A stretch of 64,000 nt of DNA from Aquimarina megaterium XH134 (GCF_000520975.1 NZ_JACB01000056.1:1-64000), one strand, 5' to 3'; shown: positions 34,720 to 44,613, numbered from the stretch's first letter. Numbers and translations: made by a program. Notes: generated by a model from the sequence alone, not told the origin.

Positions 34720-35346
34720 ATGAAGTTCTATAGTAGCATTTTCTTATTTTTCGTATTAACCATTAATTATGGTCAGGATCTTTCTCAAGATAAAATAAAC
34801 ATTTCTTATGAAGAGTTTTTGAGAGAAGTTGGTAAAAAAGAAAGAGACACTTTGATTAAACAATTATCCAAAAGATATCATTGTTCAGAATATTTCTCAG
34901 GGAACATTTACTATTATTATAAAAATGATCAATTAAAATTGATAAAGCATATCTATAAGCAAAACTGGGATAATAGTTTAGAATATTACTATATCGAAAA
35001 TGATACGCTACAGTTATTTACAACGTTTACCGAGATTATTCGATCTAATACTCGTTATACCAAGAGCGAAAGAGAAACGTCTTTTTCAATGGAGAAAGTG
35101 TTAGATGTTACCGAGAATCGAACATTTTTACGGCAAAATCGTATTGTAATGTGCCATGAAAGGAAGGATATGAAAAAACAATCAGAATGGGATCAGGATT
35201 TTTTTAATACGCTTAGTTTTAAAAAAGTAGATTGTACTACAGATGCTGAAGATCTACGATATAAATATAGGACACTTCGCAAAGCTGAAAAAAAACTCGT
35301 GAAATATGGAGGAAAACCACATAATTGTATTTTTTATTTGTGGTAA
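34720..35346 (+). CDS. Secreted protein of unknown function
   Basis: A 208-residue protein with a signal peptide (MKFYSSIFLFFVLTINYGQ). The mature part is rich in Lys, Tyr and Asp with three or four Cys residues (YHCSEYF, VMCHERKDMK, CTTD, HNCIFYLW). It has no recognised domain. Its stop lies 9 nt from the stop of the convergent barrel gene, with no terminator between them. It may be transcribed with the prenyl synthase pair 68 nt upstream. Confidence 0.7.
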   Translation: MKFYSSIFLFFVLTINYGQDLSQDKINISYEEFLREVGKKERDTLIKQLSKRYHCSEYFSGNIYYYYKNDQLKLIKHIYKQNWDNSLEYYYIENDTLQLFTTFTEIIRSNTRYTKSERETSFSMEKVLDVTENRTFLRQNRIVMCHERKDMKKQSEWDQDFFNTLSFKKVDCTTDAEDLRYKYRTLRKAEKKLVKYGGKPHNCIFYLW

Positions 35347-35355
35347 GACAATTCT

Positions 35356-35880
35356 TTAGAAAAACACACTAACAAAGGGTGTGTAGGCGCTTCCGTAGAT
35401 ACTTTTATTGCTATCATAAAGGAGGTCATAACGAATACCAACACTTACATTACCTATACGATAACCACCACCAATAAATAGCGACGGATACCAATAATTT
35501 TCTTTCAGGTCCTGTGCGTTTTCAATTTCAAGAGTTCTCGAAACTCCCATCTCCTGAAACTCAAGTGAGAGTCTGATTTCTCGTATTGGGCTATAAAAAG
35601 CAAGTATACTTCCTCCATAATTGGTCGCTGTAAAATTGTTAGATTCGATATATCCAAAACTAACTCCCATTCCGGCAGCAAATTGTTCATTAAAATTATA
35701 TAGTACTGATGGTTCGATTACTCCACTAAAAGTATCATTGCCAAAACCAATTCCCAGATTGCCTCCAAAACTAACATTGGACCAAAAATCATCGTTTTGA
35801 GAATAACTTTTTTGTAAGGAAAATAAAATTGAAAGAACTAAGACAAGGATTTTAATATTTTGATGAACATTTACTTTCAT
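35356..35880 (-). CDS. Small outer-membrane beta-barrel protein
   Basis: A 174-residue protein with a signal peptide (to ~27, SYSQ). It is followed by about eight amphipathic strands (NLGIGFGNDTFSGVIEPSVL; AAGMGVSFGYIES; PSLFIGGGYRIGNVSVGIRY) and a terminal Phe (FVSVFF), as is usual for barrels inserted by BamA. An OmpA/OmpW-like 8-strand porin fold is likely. The gene is monocistronic and divergent from sucA. Function unknown. Confidence 0.8.
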   Translation of the reverse strand: MKVNVHQNIKILVLVLSILFSLQKSYSQNDDFWSNVSFGGNLGIGFGNDTFSGVIEPSVLYNFNEQFAAGMGVSFGYIESNNFTATNYGGSILAFYSPIREIRLSLEFQEMGVSRTLEIENAQDLKENYWYPSLFIGGGYRIGNVSVGIRYDLLYDSNKSIYGSAYTPFVSVFF

Positions 35881-35947
35881 TGTTAATTTTATGAAAAATT
35901 ATAATATAAATATAAATAATTCGATACCTAATATACCGTAATTATTG

Positions 35948-35955
35948 TATTTTTG
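35948..35955 (+). promoter_or_regulatory. Putative -7 box of sucA
   Basis: TATTTTTG is a perfect TAnnTTTG box 39 nt before the sucA start. The -33 element is weak (TTCG at 35920). Confidence 0.5.
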
Positions 35956-35994
35956 TGGCGTTTTATTATTTAAAAGACAGTTGAATACTTACAT

Positions 35995-38769
35995 ATGGAT
36001 AAATATTCATTTTTAAATGCGGCTAATACCGCATTTTTTGCAGATTTATATGATCAATATATACAGAATCCTGATAGTGTAGAACCTAGTTGGAGAGCAT
36101 TTTTTCAAGGATTTGATTTTGGAGTAGAAAATGCTAATGGTTCAGAAGAAACTATGTATGTTGATCAAGCACCAGGAGAAACTGTTGCTATTCCCCAAAA
36201 TGTTCAAAAAGAATTTCAGGTAGTTCGATTAATAGACGGATATAGAACTCGAGGGCATTTGTTTACCAAAACAAATCCTGTAAGAGAGCGAAGAAAATAT
36301 ATCCCAACATTGGCGTTAGAAAATTTTGGATTAAGTCAGGCCGATCTTAATACAGTTTTTAATGCAGGAGAAATTATTGGGATTGGTCCCAATACATTAA
36401 GTAATATTATTGTTCACCTAGAACAAATATATTGTGATTCTGTTGGTATCGAGTATATGTATATTCGTGATCCGGAAGAACGAGAGTGGATACAGGCCCG
36501 GGTTAATTTTAATACCAATAGAACTAAGTTTTCTGCAGAACAAAAGAAACATATTCTTAGAAAATTAAATCAGGCAGTTTCATTCGAAAGCTTTTTACAT
36601 ACTAAATATGTTGGCCAAAAACGATTCTCTCTCGAAGGAGGAGAATCTCTTATTCCTGCTTTAGATGCACTGGTAGAAAAGGCAGCTAATCTAGGAGTAA
36701 AAGAATTTGTAATGGGTATGGCTCACCGTGGTCGTTTAAGTACACTTACAAATATTTTTGGAAAAAGTCCAAAAGATATCTTTAGTGAATTTGATGGAAA
36801 AGACTACGAGGAAGCAATATTTGATGGGGATGTAAAATATCATTTGGGTTGGACCTCTAAACGAGAATCAGATTCTGGAAAAGCAATTAATATGAATATT
36901 GCTCCTAATCCATCGCATCTAGAAACAGTAGGTGCTGTAGTAGAAGGAATAACCAGAGCAAAACAAGATACACATTATAAAGAAAATATTTCTCAGGTGT
37001 TACCAATAGTGGTTCATGGAGACGCAGCTGTAGCTGGACAAGGACTCGTCTATGAGATTGTTCAAATGGCTCAGCTAGATGGATATAAAACCGGAGGAAC
37101 TATACATATAATAGTGAATAATCAGATTGGGTTTACAACTAACTATTTGGATGCACGTTCATCAACGTATTGTACCGATGTTGGTAAAGTTACTCTATCA
37201 CCTGTTTTACATGTAAATGCAGATGATGCAGAAGCAGTAGTTCATGCAACTAATTTTGCATTAGATTTCAGAATGAATTTTGGTCGTGACGTATTTATAG
37301 ATTTACTAGGATATCGTAAATATGGTCATAATGAAGGAGATGAACCACGCTTTACTCAGCCTAAGCTATATAAAGCTATTGCTAAGCACAAAAATCCGAG
37401 AGATATTTATGCAGAAAAATTGATTTCTGAAGGTATTATTGATAAAGATTATGTTGCTAAACTTGAAAAAGAATATAAAGCATCTCTCGAAGAAGAATTA
37501 GAAGATTCTCGTAAGCAAGAAAAAACTGTGATAACTCCATTTATGCAAGATGAATGGGCTGGTTTTGAAAGAATACAAGAAGATAAAATGATGGAAGTAG
37601 TTGATACTACGTATCCAAAAGATAAACTTACTGAAATAGCAGAAGTTATTACTAAGCTTCCTTCGGATAAAAAGTTTCTTCGTAAAATAGAGAAAATAGT
37701 AAATGACAGACATAAAAGATTCTTTGAAACAGACCAATTAGACTGGGCAATGGGAGAACTATTAGCTTATGGTTCTTTGTTAAAAGAAGGGTACGATGTA
37801 AGAATGAGTGGGCAAGATGTAGAAAGAGGAACATTCTCGCATAGACACGCAGTTATCAAAGTAGAGGATAGTGAAGAAGAGGTAGTGCTATTAAATAATC
37901 TAAAAGGTGATCAATCAGATTTTTATATCTATAATTCATTGTTGTCAGAATATGGAGTTGTAGGATTCGATTATGGATATGCCATGGCAAGTCCAAAGAC
38001 TCTAACAATCTGGGAAGCGCAATTTGGAGATTTCAGTAATGGTGCACAGATTATGCTGGATCAATATATTTCTTCTGCAGAGGATAAGTGGAAATTACAA
38101 AACGGTTTGGTGATGTTGTTACCACATGGTTACGAAGGGCAGGGGGCAGAACACTCTTCGGCTCGTATGGAACGATATCTTCAACTTTGTGCAAAAGACA
38201 ATATGTTTGTTGCCGATGTAACAACACCTGCTAATTTGTTTCATTTGCTACGTAGACAAATGAAAGCAAAATACCGTAAACCTTTAATTGTATTTACGCC
38301 AAAGAGTTTATTACGTCATCCTAAAGTACATTCTTCTGTAGATGAATTTGTCAATGGTAAGTTTCAAACACTATTAGATGACCCGGATGCAAAAGCTACA
38401 GCTGTAAAAACACTAGTTTTTTGTACAGGTAAATTCTATTATGACTTATTAGAAGAAAAAGAAAAACTAGGAAGAAAGGATGTTGCTTTGGTACGGATAG
38501 AGCAATTATTTCCTTTGCCAGTGGCAGAGATGGATGCTATAATCAAAAAATATAAAGCAGATGAGGTGGTTTGGGCACAAGAAGAACCACGTAATATGGG
38601 TGCGTTAAGTCATATGTTAATGAATTATGATGAAGCAAAAACATTTAGATTTGCAAGTAGAAGATCATATGGAGCTCCTGCAGCAGGTAGTGCAACAAGA
38701 TCTAAGAGAAGACATCAACAAGTAATTGATTACGTGTTTGATAAAACAAAAAATAATCAAAGAAGATAA
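35995..38769 (+). CDS. sucA: 2-oxoglutarate dehydrogenase E1 component
   Basis: A 924-residue thiamine-diphosphate enzyme of the TCA cycle that decarboxylates 2-oxoglutarate and succinylates the lipoyl group of E2. The N-terminus (SFLNAANTAFFADLYDQYIQ) is the E2/E3-binding segment. GMAHRGRLSTL, HGDAAVAGQGLVYE and NNQIGFTT are E1 landmarks around the ThDP site. The C-terminal transketolase-like part has LLPHGYEGQGAEHSSARMER and EEPRNMGALSHM. The length fits the family (~930). sucB follows after 66 nt. Confidence 0.97.
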   Translation: MDKYSFLNAANTAFFADLYDQYIQNPDSVEPSWRAFFQGFDFGVENANGSEETMYVDQAPGETVAIPQNVQKEFQVVRLIDGYRTRGHLFTKTNPVRERRKYIPTLALENFGLSQADLNTVFNAGEIIGIGPNTLSNIIVHLEQIYCDSVGIEYMYIRDPEEREWIQARVNFNTNRTKFSAEQKKHILRKLNQAVSFESFLHTKYVGQKRFSLEGGESLIPALDALVEKAANLGVKEFVMGMAHRGRLSTLTNIFGKSPKDIFSEFDGKDYEEAIFDGDVKYHLGWTSKRESDSGKAINMNIAPNPSHLETVGAVVEGITRAKQDTHYKENISQVLPIVVHGDAAVAGQGLVYEIVQMAQLDGYKTGGTIHIIVNNQIGFTTNYLDARSSTYCTDVGKVTLSPVLHVNADDAEAVVHATNFALDFRMNFGRDVFIDLLGYRKYGHNEGDEPRFTQPKLYKAIAKHKNPRDIYAEKLISEGIIDKDYVAKLEKEYKASLEEELEDSRKQEKTVITPFMQDEWAGFERIQEDKMMEVVDTTYPKDKLTEIAEVITKLPSDKKFLRKIEKIVNDRHKRFFETDQLDWAMGELLAYGSLLKEGYDVRMSGQDVERGTFSHRHAVIKVEDSEEEVVLLNNLKGDQSDFYIYNSLLSEYGVVGFDYGYAMASPKTLTIWEAQFGDFSNGAQIMLDQYISSAEDKWKLQNGLVMLLPHGYEGQGAEHSSARMERYLQLCAKDNMFVADVTTPANLFHLLRRQMKAKYRKPLIVFTPKSLLRHPKVHSSVDEFVNGKFQTLLDDPDAKATAVKTLVFCTGKFYYDLLEEKEKLGRKDVALVRIEQLFPLPVAEMDAIIKKYKADEVVWAQEEPRNMGALSHMLMNYDEAKTFRFASRRSYGAPAAGSATRSKRRHQQVIDYVFDKTKNNQRR

Positions 38770-38835
38770 AAATTTAGTAAATAAGTATAGTTAAAAGTTT
38801 CCAAAGGAAATTGTACAAAGGATAAATTCAGAATT

Positions 38836-40056
38836 ATGGCTTTAGAAATGAAAGTCCCATCACCGGGAGAATCTATTACAGAAGTAGAAATAGCTCAATG
38901 GCTTGTTGAGACTGGTGATTATGTCGAAAAAGATCAGGCAATTGCCGAAGTAGACAGTGATAAAGCAACCTTAGAATTACCCGCTGAAGCAAGTGGAATT
39001 ATAACACTTAAGGCAGAAGAGGGTGATGCAGTGGCAGTTGGTCAAGTCGTGTGTCTTATTGATACAGAGGCGGCTAAACCCGAAGGTGGCGCAGCAAAAT
39101 CAACTCCTGCTGAAGAAGCTCCAAAAGTAGAGGAGGAAAAGGAAAAAACTCCAGCAACTCCTGCTAAAACAGAAACTTATGCAACAGGAACTGCTTCTCC
39201 AGCAGCTAAAAAAGTACTTGCCGAAAAAGGTATAGATGCTAGCCAGGTAAAGGGAACGGGTAGAGATGGACGCATTACTAAAGCTGATGCATTAGATGCA
39301 AAACCAGCTATGGGAACCCCGGGATTAGGAAGCAGAGGAGAGTCGCGTAAAAAATTATCAATGCTTCGTCGTAAAGTGGCAGAACGTTTGGTTTCAGTTA
39401 AAAATGAAACGGCAATGCTAACCACGTTTAATGAAGTGGATATGCAACCTATTTTTAACCTTCGTAGTCAATACAAAGAAACATTTAAAAGTAAACATGG
39501 AGTAAGCTTAGGATTTATGTCTTTCTTTACTCTAGCTTGTGTGCGAGCATTGCAATTATTCCCGGCGGTAAATTCGATGATTGATGGTAAAGAAATGATT
39601 TCTTATGATTTTCAGGATATTAGTATTGCAGTTTCTGGTCCTAAAGGATTAATGGTGCCTGTGATTCGTAATGCAGAAAATTTAAGTTTCAGAGGAGTAG
39701 AATCTGAAGTAAAACGATTGGCAATTCGAGCACGTGACGGTCAAATCACTGTTGATGAAATGACTGGAGGAACTTTTACTATAACTAATGGTGGTGTTTT
39801 TGGTAGTATGTTATCTACACCAATTATTAACCCGCCACAGAGTGCTATCTTAGGGATGCATAATATTGTAGAGCGCCCAATTGTAAGAGACGGACAAATT
39901 GTAGTAGCACCTATTATGTATGTGGCATTATCTTATGATCATAGAATTATCGATGGTAAAGAATCTGTAGGATTCCTTGTAGCGGTAAAAGAAGCATTAG
40001 AGAATCCAGAAGAATTGCTAATGGATAATAATGTAACTAAGGCTTTAGAGTTATAA
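38836..40056 (+). CDS. sucB: 2-oxoglutarate dehydrogenase E2 component (dihydrolipoyl succinyltransferase)
   Basis: A 406-residue protein. The lipoyl domain (~2-76) has Lys43 in [15 protein letters not shown] flexible Ala/Pro/Glu-rich linker follows, then a peripheral-subunit-binding domain ([32 protein letters not shown]). The catalytic domain has the active-site motif [16 protein letters not shown]. It transfers succinyl from lipoyl-Lys to CoA. It is in an operon with sucA and ends before a strong palindromic terminator. E3 is not encoded here. Confidence 0.97.
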   Translation: MALEMKVPSPGESITEVEIAQWLVETGDYVEKDQAIAEVDSDKATLELPAEASGIITLKAEEGDAVAVGQVVCLIDTEAAKPEGGAAKSTPAEEAPKVEEEKEKTPATPAKTETYATGTASPAAKKVLAEKGIDASQVKGTGRDGRITKADALDAKPAMGTPGLGSRGESRKKLSMLRRKVAERLVSVKNETAMLTTFNEVDMQPIFNLRSQYKETFKSKHGVSLGFMSFFTLACVRALQLFPAVNSMIDGKEMISYDFQDISIAVSGPKGLMVPVIRNAENLSFRGVESEVKRLAIRARDGQITVDEMTGGTFTITNGGVFGSMLSTPIINPPQSAILGMHNIVERPIVRDGQIVVAPIMYVALSYDHRIIDGKESVGFLVAVKEALENPEELLMDNNVTKALEL

Positions 40057-40073
40057 GTAAAGTTTTTTAGTAT

Positions 40074-40117
40074 AAAACAAAAGCGCTTCAGTTGTACAAC
40101 TGAAGCGCTTTTGTTTT
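40074..40117. terminator. Bidirectional terminator, 44-nt perfect palindrome
   Basis: The arms AAAACAAAAGCGCTTCAGTT / AACTGAAGCGCTTTTGTTTT meet at GTAC. It sits between the convergent sucB and cysteine desulfurase genes. Confidence 0.9.
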
Positions 40118-40192
40118 GAAAAATTTAAAATAAGAATCTATAACTTAATTTGTAGCGTCTGTAATATGATTTTTATAGTGTTGCTTTTATTT

Positions 40193-41338
40193 CTATGTAG
40201 TTTGATGCTTTGTAAAAGCTTTAGAAAGAATCGATATTGCACGATCAATTTCTTGTTTGGTAGTGTTTTTGCCTACCGAAAACCGGAATGTCCCTTTGGC
40301 GTATTCATAATCAGATAAAGTTGATTTGAGTATGTTGGATACATTAGTTGCACCAGAATGACAGGCTGAACCCGCAGATACAGCTATTTCATTTCTTAAG
40401 CTGAATATAACTGCATTCGCATCAATATTTCTAAAACTAATATTAAGAGTATTAGGCAAAGTTTTTTGTAAATCTCCATTTATAATGGTATCCAGGTTTA
40501 GGTTGTTTAATTGTTCTAGCAAATAATCTCTCATTATTTGCATTTGTGTTGTGTTTATTTCAAATTCTTGATAAGCAATTTCAGAAGCTTTTCCTAAACC
40601 TGCTATATACATCGTATTTTCGGTCCCTGGCCGTTTGTTAAATTCATGACTTGCGCCATGCATTAATTTATGTAAAGAGGTTCCGTTTTTGATATATAAT
40701 GCACCAATACCTTTTGGAGCATAAAATTTATGCCCAGCAATTGTTAATAAATCAACACTTAGATCGGCAACATTAGTTATCACTTTGCCTATAGATTGTG
40801 CAGCATCTGTATGAAAAATAACATTGTGTTTCTTTGCGATTTTACCTATTTCCTGTATTGGTTGTATACTACCAATTTCATTATTAGCATGCATAATAGA
40901 AATTAAAATAGTTTCTGGTGATATTGCTTTTTCAATTTGATTAATGTCAACAATTCCGTTTTTATCAACATTTACATAAGTGATTTTGAATCCTTGGTTT
41001 TCTAGGTGTTTGCATACTTCTAGTACAGCAGGATGTTCTATTGATGATGTGATAATATGATTTCCTTTTGTTTTATGGGCCAATGCTGCACCGATAATTG
41101 CATAGTTATTTGATTCTGTTCCACCACTGGTGAATATAATTTCTTCGGGAGTAGCTCCTACAAGATTTGCTACTTGTTTACGAGCTTTTTCGATAGCTTC
41201 TTTGGCTTTTATTCCCTGGGTATTAATACTAGAAGGGTTTCCATAATAATTAGTTAAAAAAGGAAACATTACATCTGTCACTCTGGGATCTATTGGTGTA
41301 GAAGCGTTGTAATCCAAATAAATAAATGGCGTGTTCAT
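40193..41338 (-). CDS. Cysteine desulfurase (NifS/IscS-like)
   Basis: A 381-residue PLP enzyme that takes sulfur from cysteine as an enzyme-bound persulfide. FTSGGTESNNYAI binds phosphate, FHTDAAQSIGK holds the PLP-stacking Asp and Gln, and AGHKFYAPKGIGALY has the PLP Lys204. The catalytic Cys326 is in SAGSACHSGATNVS, a short active-site loop as in group I (IscS/NifS). It is the last gene of a sulfur operon, 1 nt after the MFS gene. Its place beside rhodanese proteins suggests sulfane-sulfur handling rather than the main Fe-S assembly pathway. That role is inferred. Confidence 0.93.
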   Translation of the reverse strand: MNTPFIYLDYNASTPIDPRVTDVMFPFLTNYYGNPSSINTQGIKAKEAIEKARKQVANLVGATPEEIIFTSGGTESNNYAIIGAALAHKTKGNHIITSSIEHPAVLEVCKHLENQGFKITYVNVDKNGIVDINQIEKAISPETILISIMHANNEIGSIQPIQEIGKIAKKHNVIFHTDAAQSIGKVITNVADLSVDLLTIAGHKFYAPKGIGALYIKNGTSLHKLMHGASHEFNKRPGTENTMYIAGLGKASEIAYQEFEINTTQMQIMRDYLLEQLNNLNLDTIINGDLQKTLPNTLNISFRNIDANAVIFSLRNEIAVSAGSACHSGATNVSNILKSTLSDYEYAKGTFRFSVGKNTTKQEIDRAISILSKAFTKHQTT

Positions 41339-41339
41339 A

Positions 41340-42542
41340 TTAAGTCATCCTTATTTTAATAATGATTGATGATATTATGGTTAAAACTCCTATTGTAATT
41401 ATTGTAATATCTACTTCAAAAAATTGAGCCATACTTATTGTTAATAATGCACCAAAGGCATACCCTAAATCTCTCCATAACCTAAAAACTCCAATACTTT
41501 GAGCTCTTTGTCTAGGGTGGGTAAAACTTGCAATAGCAGATAAAAAAGTTGGATATACAATGGCTGTTCCTGCCCCCAAGATCGATGAGAGTGTAAGGAA
41601 TTGGATTAAAGAAGTTGCCCAAAACATTAAAATTAATGCTATGCCTTGTAATGCCATTCCTATAAATAGCATCATTTTTTTATTGTAGTGATCAGATAGT
41701 TTTCCGGTTACTAATTGTCCGATTCCCCATATAGCAGGATATACAGCAACAATGATTGCGATATTTTTTAAATCAAAACCTCTATTGGCCAGGATAATTG
41801 GGAGTATTCCCCAGATCATTCCATCGTTTAGGTTGTTAATAAATCCTGCTTGTGAGATAGATCCCAAATTATTGTCTCTCCATGTAGTGTCCCAAAAAAT
41901 GTTTTTAAGAGGTTTTATGCCATTTATTTTGGTTTCTGCTGCAACGTGTTTTGCGGTATCTTTTATGAAAAAAATACTAATCAATAAGCCCAATACAACA
42001 AAACCAATACCTTGATAAAATGGATACGGGCGTAAACCGTATTCAGAAGCGATCCATCCTGTAGTAAATGCAACAAGAGCAATAGAAAAATATCCGAAAG
42101 ATTCATTAAGCCCCATGGCTAATCCACGGTGTTTTTCTCCTACTAAGTCGATTTTCATTACTACGGTACTTGACCAGGTTAACCCTTGATTGATTCCTAA
42201 CAATACGTTGGCAAAAATAATCCAGTTCCAATGTTGAGCATGGATTAAGATAAACGGAATAGGAACGGCTATTACCCATCCGATAATCAATAGATTCTTA
42301 CGTCCTATACTATTTGCTAATACTCCTGTAAAATAATTGGTAATGGCTTTTACGACTCCAAAAACAATTATAAATGATAATACTGTAGAGGTGGCAATAA
42401 TTGAGAATTCTTCTTCTGCTAATTTTGGAAGTATAGTACGTTCTAATCCTACCATTCCTCCAACAAAAGCATTTACAATCAACAAAAGTGTAAATTGCCT
42501 CCAGTTTTCTTTCAACCCTAGTCGTATGTTTTTTTCTTCCAT
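41340..42542 (-). CDS. Major facilitator superfamily transporter
   Basis: About 400 residues from the ATG at 42542 (MEEKNIRLGLKENW), with some twelve membrane helices. The loop 2-3 MFS motif appears as GVLANSIGRKNLLIIGW, and its second-half equivalent as GKLSDHYNKKMMLFIG. A longer frame from ATG 42614 would overlap the upstream gene by 41 nt and add an odd non-membrane leader, so I prefer 42542. The substrate is unknown. Its operon partners are two rhodanese proteins and a cysteine desulfurase, so a sulfur compound (thiosulfate, sulfite or cysteine-like) is a fair guess. Confidence 0.88.
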   Translation of the reverse strand: MEEKNIRLGLKENWRQFTLLLIVNAFVGGMVGLERTILPKLAEEEFSIIATSTVLSFIIVFGVVKAITNYFTGVLANSIGRKNLLIIGWVIAVPIPFILIHAQHWNWIIFANVLLGINQGLTWSSTVVMKIDLVGEKHRGLAMGLNESFGYFSIALVAFTTGWIASEYGLRPYPFYQGIGFVVLGLLISIFFIKDTAKHVAAETKINGIKPLKNIFWDTTWRDNNLGSISQAGFINNLNDGMIWGILPIILANRGFDLKNIAIIVAVYPAIWGIGQLVTGKLSDHYNKKMMLFIGMALQGIALILMFWATSLIQFLTLSSILGAGTAIVYPTFLSAIASFTHPRQRAQSIGVFRLWRDLGYAFGALLTISMAQFFEVDITIITIGVLTIISSIIIKIRMT

Positions 42543-42573
42543 TTGGTTATAATTAACTTGTTTAAAAAGCAGA

Positions 42574-43689
42574 TTAAGATATGGCACAACGATTTGCACC
42601 TGCTTCCAGTTCAATTAAATCTGCTCCTTTTGCATTTCCTTTTATATTTAGCTTTACGATTTCTTCATAATTTGGTGGAGTTTCAGGAATTTTTTGAAGT
42701 ATACTATCAATAAAATCTTCTTCATTAAGTTGTAATACATTCACATTCTTATTTATATCTCCGAGACTACTACATACCATATTATTATCAAATGAAACAG
42801 GGTGGCTAATATGACCAGGGTAAACGATAAGAGAGTTTTGAAGTGTAACTAATTTTTGTAATGATTGATATAGTAAACTGGCCTTCTTCTTTGCGATTTC
42901 TTTTGTGGCTTTTAAATCGGGTCTTCCAACACCTGTTGTAAATAAGGTATCTCCAGAGAATAAAGATTCATTATTTACCAAGTAAGAATAACTTTCATGT
43001 GTATGTCCAGGTGTATGAATTGCTTCAAGCTTAGCATTGCCGAAGTTAAGAATAGTGCCATCTGTAATTGGCTCAAAATCATATGTTATTATATTTTGAT
43101 CGGGAAGTAATAAAATGGCATTGGATTTCTTTGCTAGCTGTTTTCCTCTCGAGAAATGATCTGCATGGATATGAGTATCTATAACATATTTTATTTTCCA
43201 ATTATTTTGTTGAGCGATATTGGTATAAACCTTATCGTTTATAGAGGCATCAATGATAATTGCTTCTCCATTATTTTCTAGGATATAGGATAGACAGCCT
43301 TTTCCTGTTCTACGAATTTGAATGATTGTTGTTTCTTGGTTATCCTTGATTTGTGCTGTATTCCATGCGGTTGTCCATTCGCGCATCCCACCTTCTAAAG
43401 AATATGCTTTTATACCTCTTTCTTGAAGTTGTTCTGCAGCTATTAAACTGGTTTTTCCTGCACCACAAACGGTTACAACGGGTATGTCTTTTGAAAAATT
43501 AATTTCTGAAAATAGGTTTTTTTCTCCTGCTTTTAGTTGAGTATAGACATCTACAAAATCACTCTCAGGAATTTTCCATTCTTCGCGTTCTTCTTTAGGT
43601 CTTACATCTAAAATTTGAATAGGAACCTTGTTTTCTAATAAGGTTCTGAGATCTGTTACTTTGATCGTTTTTGTATTTTTCAAATTCAT
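42574..43689 (-). CDS. Rhodanese-metallo-beta-lactamase fusion (persulfide dioxygenase-like)
   Basis: A 371-residue cytosolic protein. Residues ~10-110 are a rhodanese domain with Cys75 (VTVCGAGKTS). Residues ~120-340 are a metallo-beta-lactamase domain with DTHIHADHFS (His173, His175, Asp177, His178), HTPGHTHE (His229) and SGDTLF (Asp247). This site matches ETHE1-type persulfide dioxygenases, which oxidise glutathione- or other persulfides to sulfite with one iron. The usual fusion (CstB, PRF) has the lactamase first; here rhodanese comes first. It lies 13 nt after the ArsR-rhodanese regulator. Its role is probably sulfide/persulfide detoxification. Confidence 0.9.
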   Translation of the reverse strand: MNLKNTKTIKVTDLRTLLENKVPIQILDVRPKEEREEWKIPESDFVDVYTQLKAGEKNLFSEINFSKDIPVVTVCGAGKTSLIAAEQLQERGIKAYSLEGGMREWTTAWNTAQIKDNQETTIIQIRRTGKGCLSYILENNGEAIIIDASINDKVYTNIAQQNNWKIKYVIDTHIHADHFSRGKQLAKKSNAILLLPDQNIITYDFEPITDGTILNFGNAKLEAIHTPGHTHESYSYLVNNESLFSGDTLFTTGVGRPDLKATKEIAKKKASLLYQSLQKLVTLQNSLIVYPGHISHPVSFDNNMVCSSLGDINKNVNVLQLNEEDFIDSILQKIPETPPNYEEIVKLNIKGNAKGADLIELEAGANRCAIS

Positions 43690-43702
43690 AGTACTCTTTA
43701 TT

Positions 43703-44362
43703 TTAATTAACTGGTAATCCTCTTTGTTTCCATTCTAAAACTTCCTCCTGAAGGCGAATTGCATCATAACCCTTTTCTTGAAGATATTGAACTGCTTCAT
43801 CTGCAAAAACACATAAAGGGCCTCTGCAATACACTATTATTTGCTTATTTTTTGGAAGTTGAGTTATATTGTCTTTGAGAGATTCTATCGGTATGGATTT
43901 TGCATTTGCAATTGCTTCTTTTTTAAATTCTTTTTCAGGTCGAACATCTAAAAAATATAAATCATCAAGATTGGTGTTTGCCATTATTTCATCGATGTTG
44001 ATCGAAGATACCGATGCAAATTTCTCTTGTTTAAAGTTTTGTAGAGTTGCCTGTATTTCTAGACTGTTTTGTAAGCTAAAACTTTGTAGAGAGTTCCAAA
44101 GTGTATATACATTTTTATTAGATAAGGAATAAATCACATAATGCCCATTCTTTGTTGTTTTAAGAAGTTTCACCTTTTTAAGTACTTGTAGATGCTGTGA
44201 AGCATTGGCAATTGATACTCCTATCTCGTTTGCAATTTGCTCTACAGAATAATTGTCTTGAGATATAAGATTAAGGATTCGAAGTCTGTAAGGATTTGCT
44301 AAGGCTTTTGCCACGTTAGCAATCTCCTGGTAAATACTGTTTTTAAATTCTTGTTTGTTCAT
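43703..44362 (-). CDS. ArsR-family regulator fused to a rhodanese domain
   Basis: A 219-residue protein. Residues ~10-90 are a winged helix of ArsR type (ALANPYRLRILNLIS; SVEQIANEIGVSIANASQHL). Residues ~115-215 are a rhodanese domain (LYFLDVRPEKEFKKEA) with IIVYCRGPLC (Cys179, Cys184). The ArsR half has no Cys, so metal or persulfide sensing cannot use the usual ArsR cysteine sites and is probably done by the rhodanese Cys. It is the first gene of the sulfur operon, and a long perfect palindrome lies just before its start, consistent with autorepression. Confidence 0.92.
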   Translation of the reverse strand: MNKQEFKNSIYQEIANVAKALANPYRLRILNLISQDNYSVEQIANEIGVSIANASQHLQVLKKVKLLKTTKNGHYVIYSLSNKNVYTLWNSLQSFSLQNSLEIQATLQNFKQEKFASVSSINIDEIMANTNLDDLYFLDVRPEKEFKKEAIANAKSIPIESLKDNITQLPKNKQIIVYCRGPLCVFADEAVQYLQEKGYDAIRLQEEVLEWKQRGLPVN

Positions 44363-44367
44363 TATTG

Positions 44368-44403
44368 ATTCAATTATTCAACAAATATATTGAATAATTG
44401 AAT
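44368..44403 (-). promoter_or_regulatory. Palindromic ArsR operator enclosing the -7 box
   Basis: The 14-bp arms ATTCAATTATTCAA / TTGAATAATTGAAT are separated by 8 nt. On the minus strand those 8 nt read TATATTTG, a perfect TAnnTTTG -7 box. A repressor dimer here would sit directly on the core promoter, 6 nt before the start codon. Confidence 0.75.
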
Positions 44404-44613
44404 TAAAATAAATTTTTAACACATTTTTTTGATGTCCATAAGAATGTAACTAATTAAAAAAGAGAGGTTAATGTGAGTTTTTGAAGATGTCTGACCCTGT
44501 AAGGAGATAATTAGAGTCAATCACTAAGGAGTAATTGACTTAATAAAATGATTTCATCAAGAGAACATATTAATGTATTTTAGGTACTCTATGATCCTAT
44601 ATTTTAACTACAA

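Noticed and set aside
42543-42614. Longer MFS start at 42614
   Set aside because: It overlaps the upstream gene by 41 nt and adds residues unlike an MFS N-terminus; the ATG at 42542 is more natural.
44515-44540. Hairpin AGTCAAT/ATTGACT as terminator after the GHMP kinase gene
   Set aside because: The stem is short, the loop is 12 nt and no T-tract follows on the minus strand.
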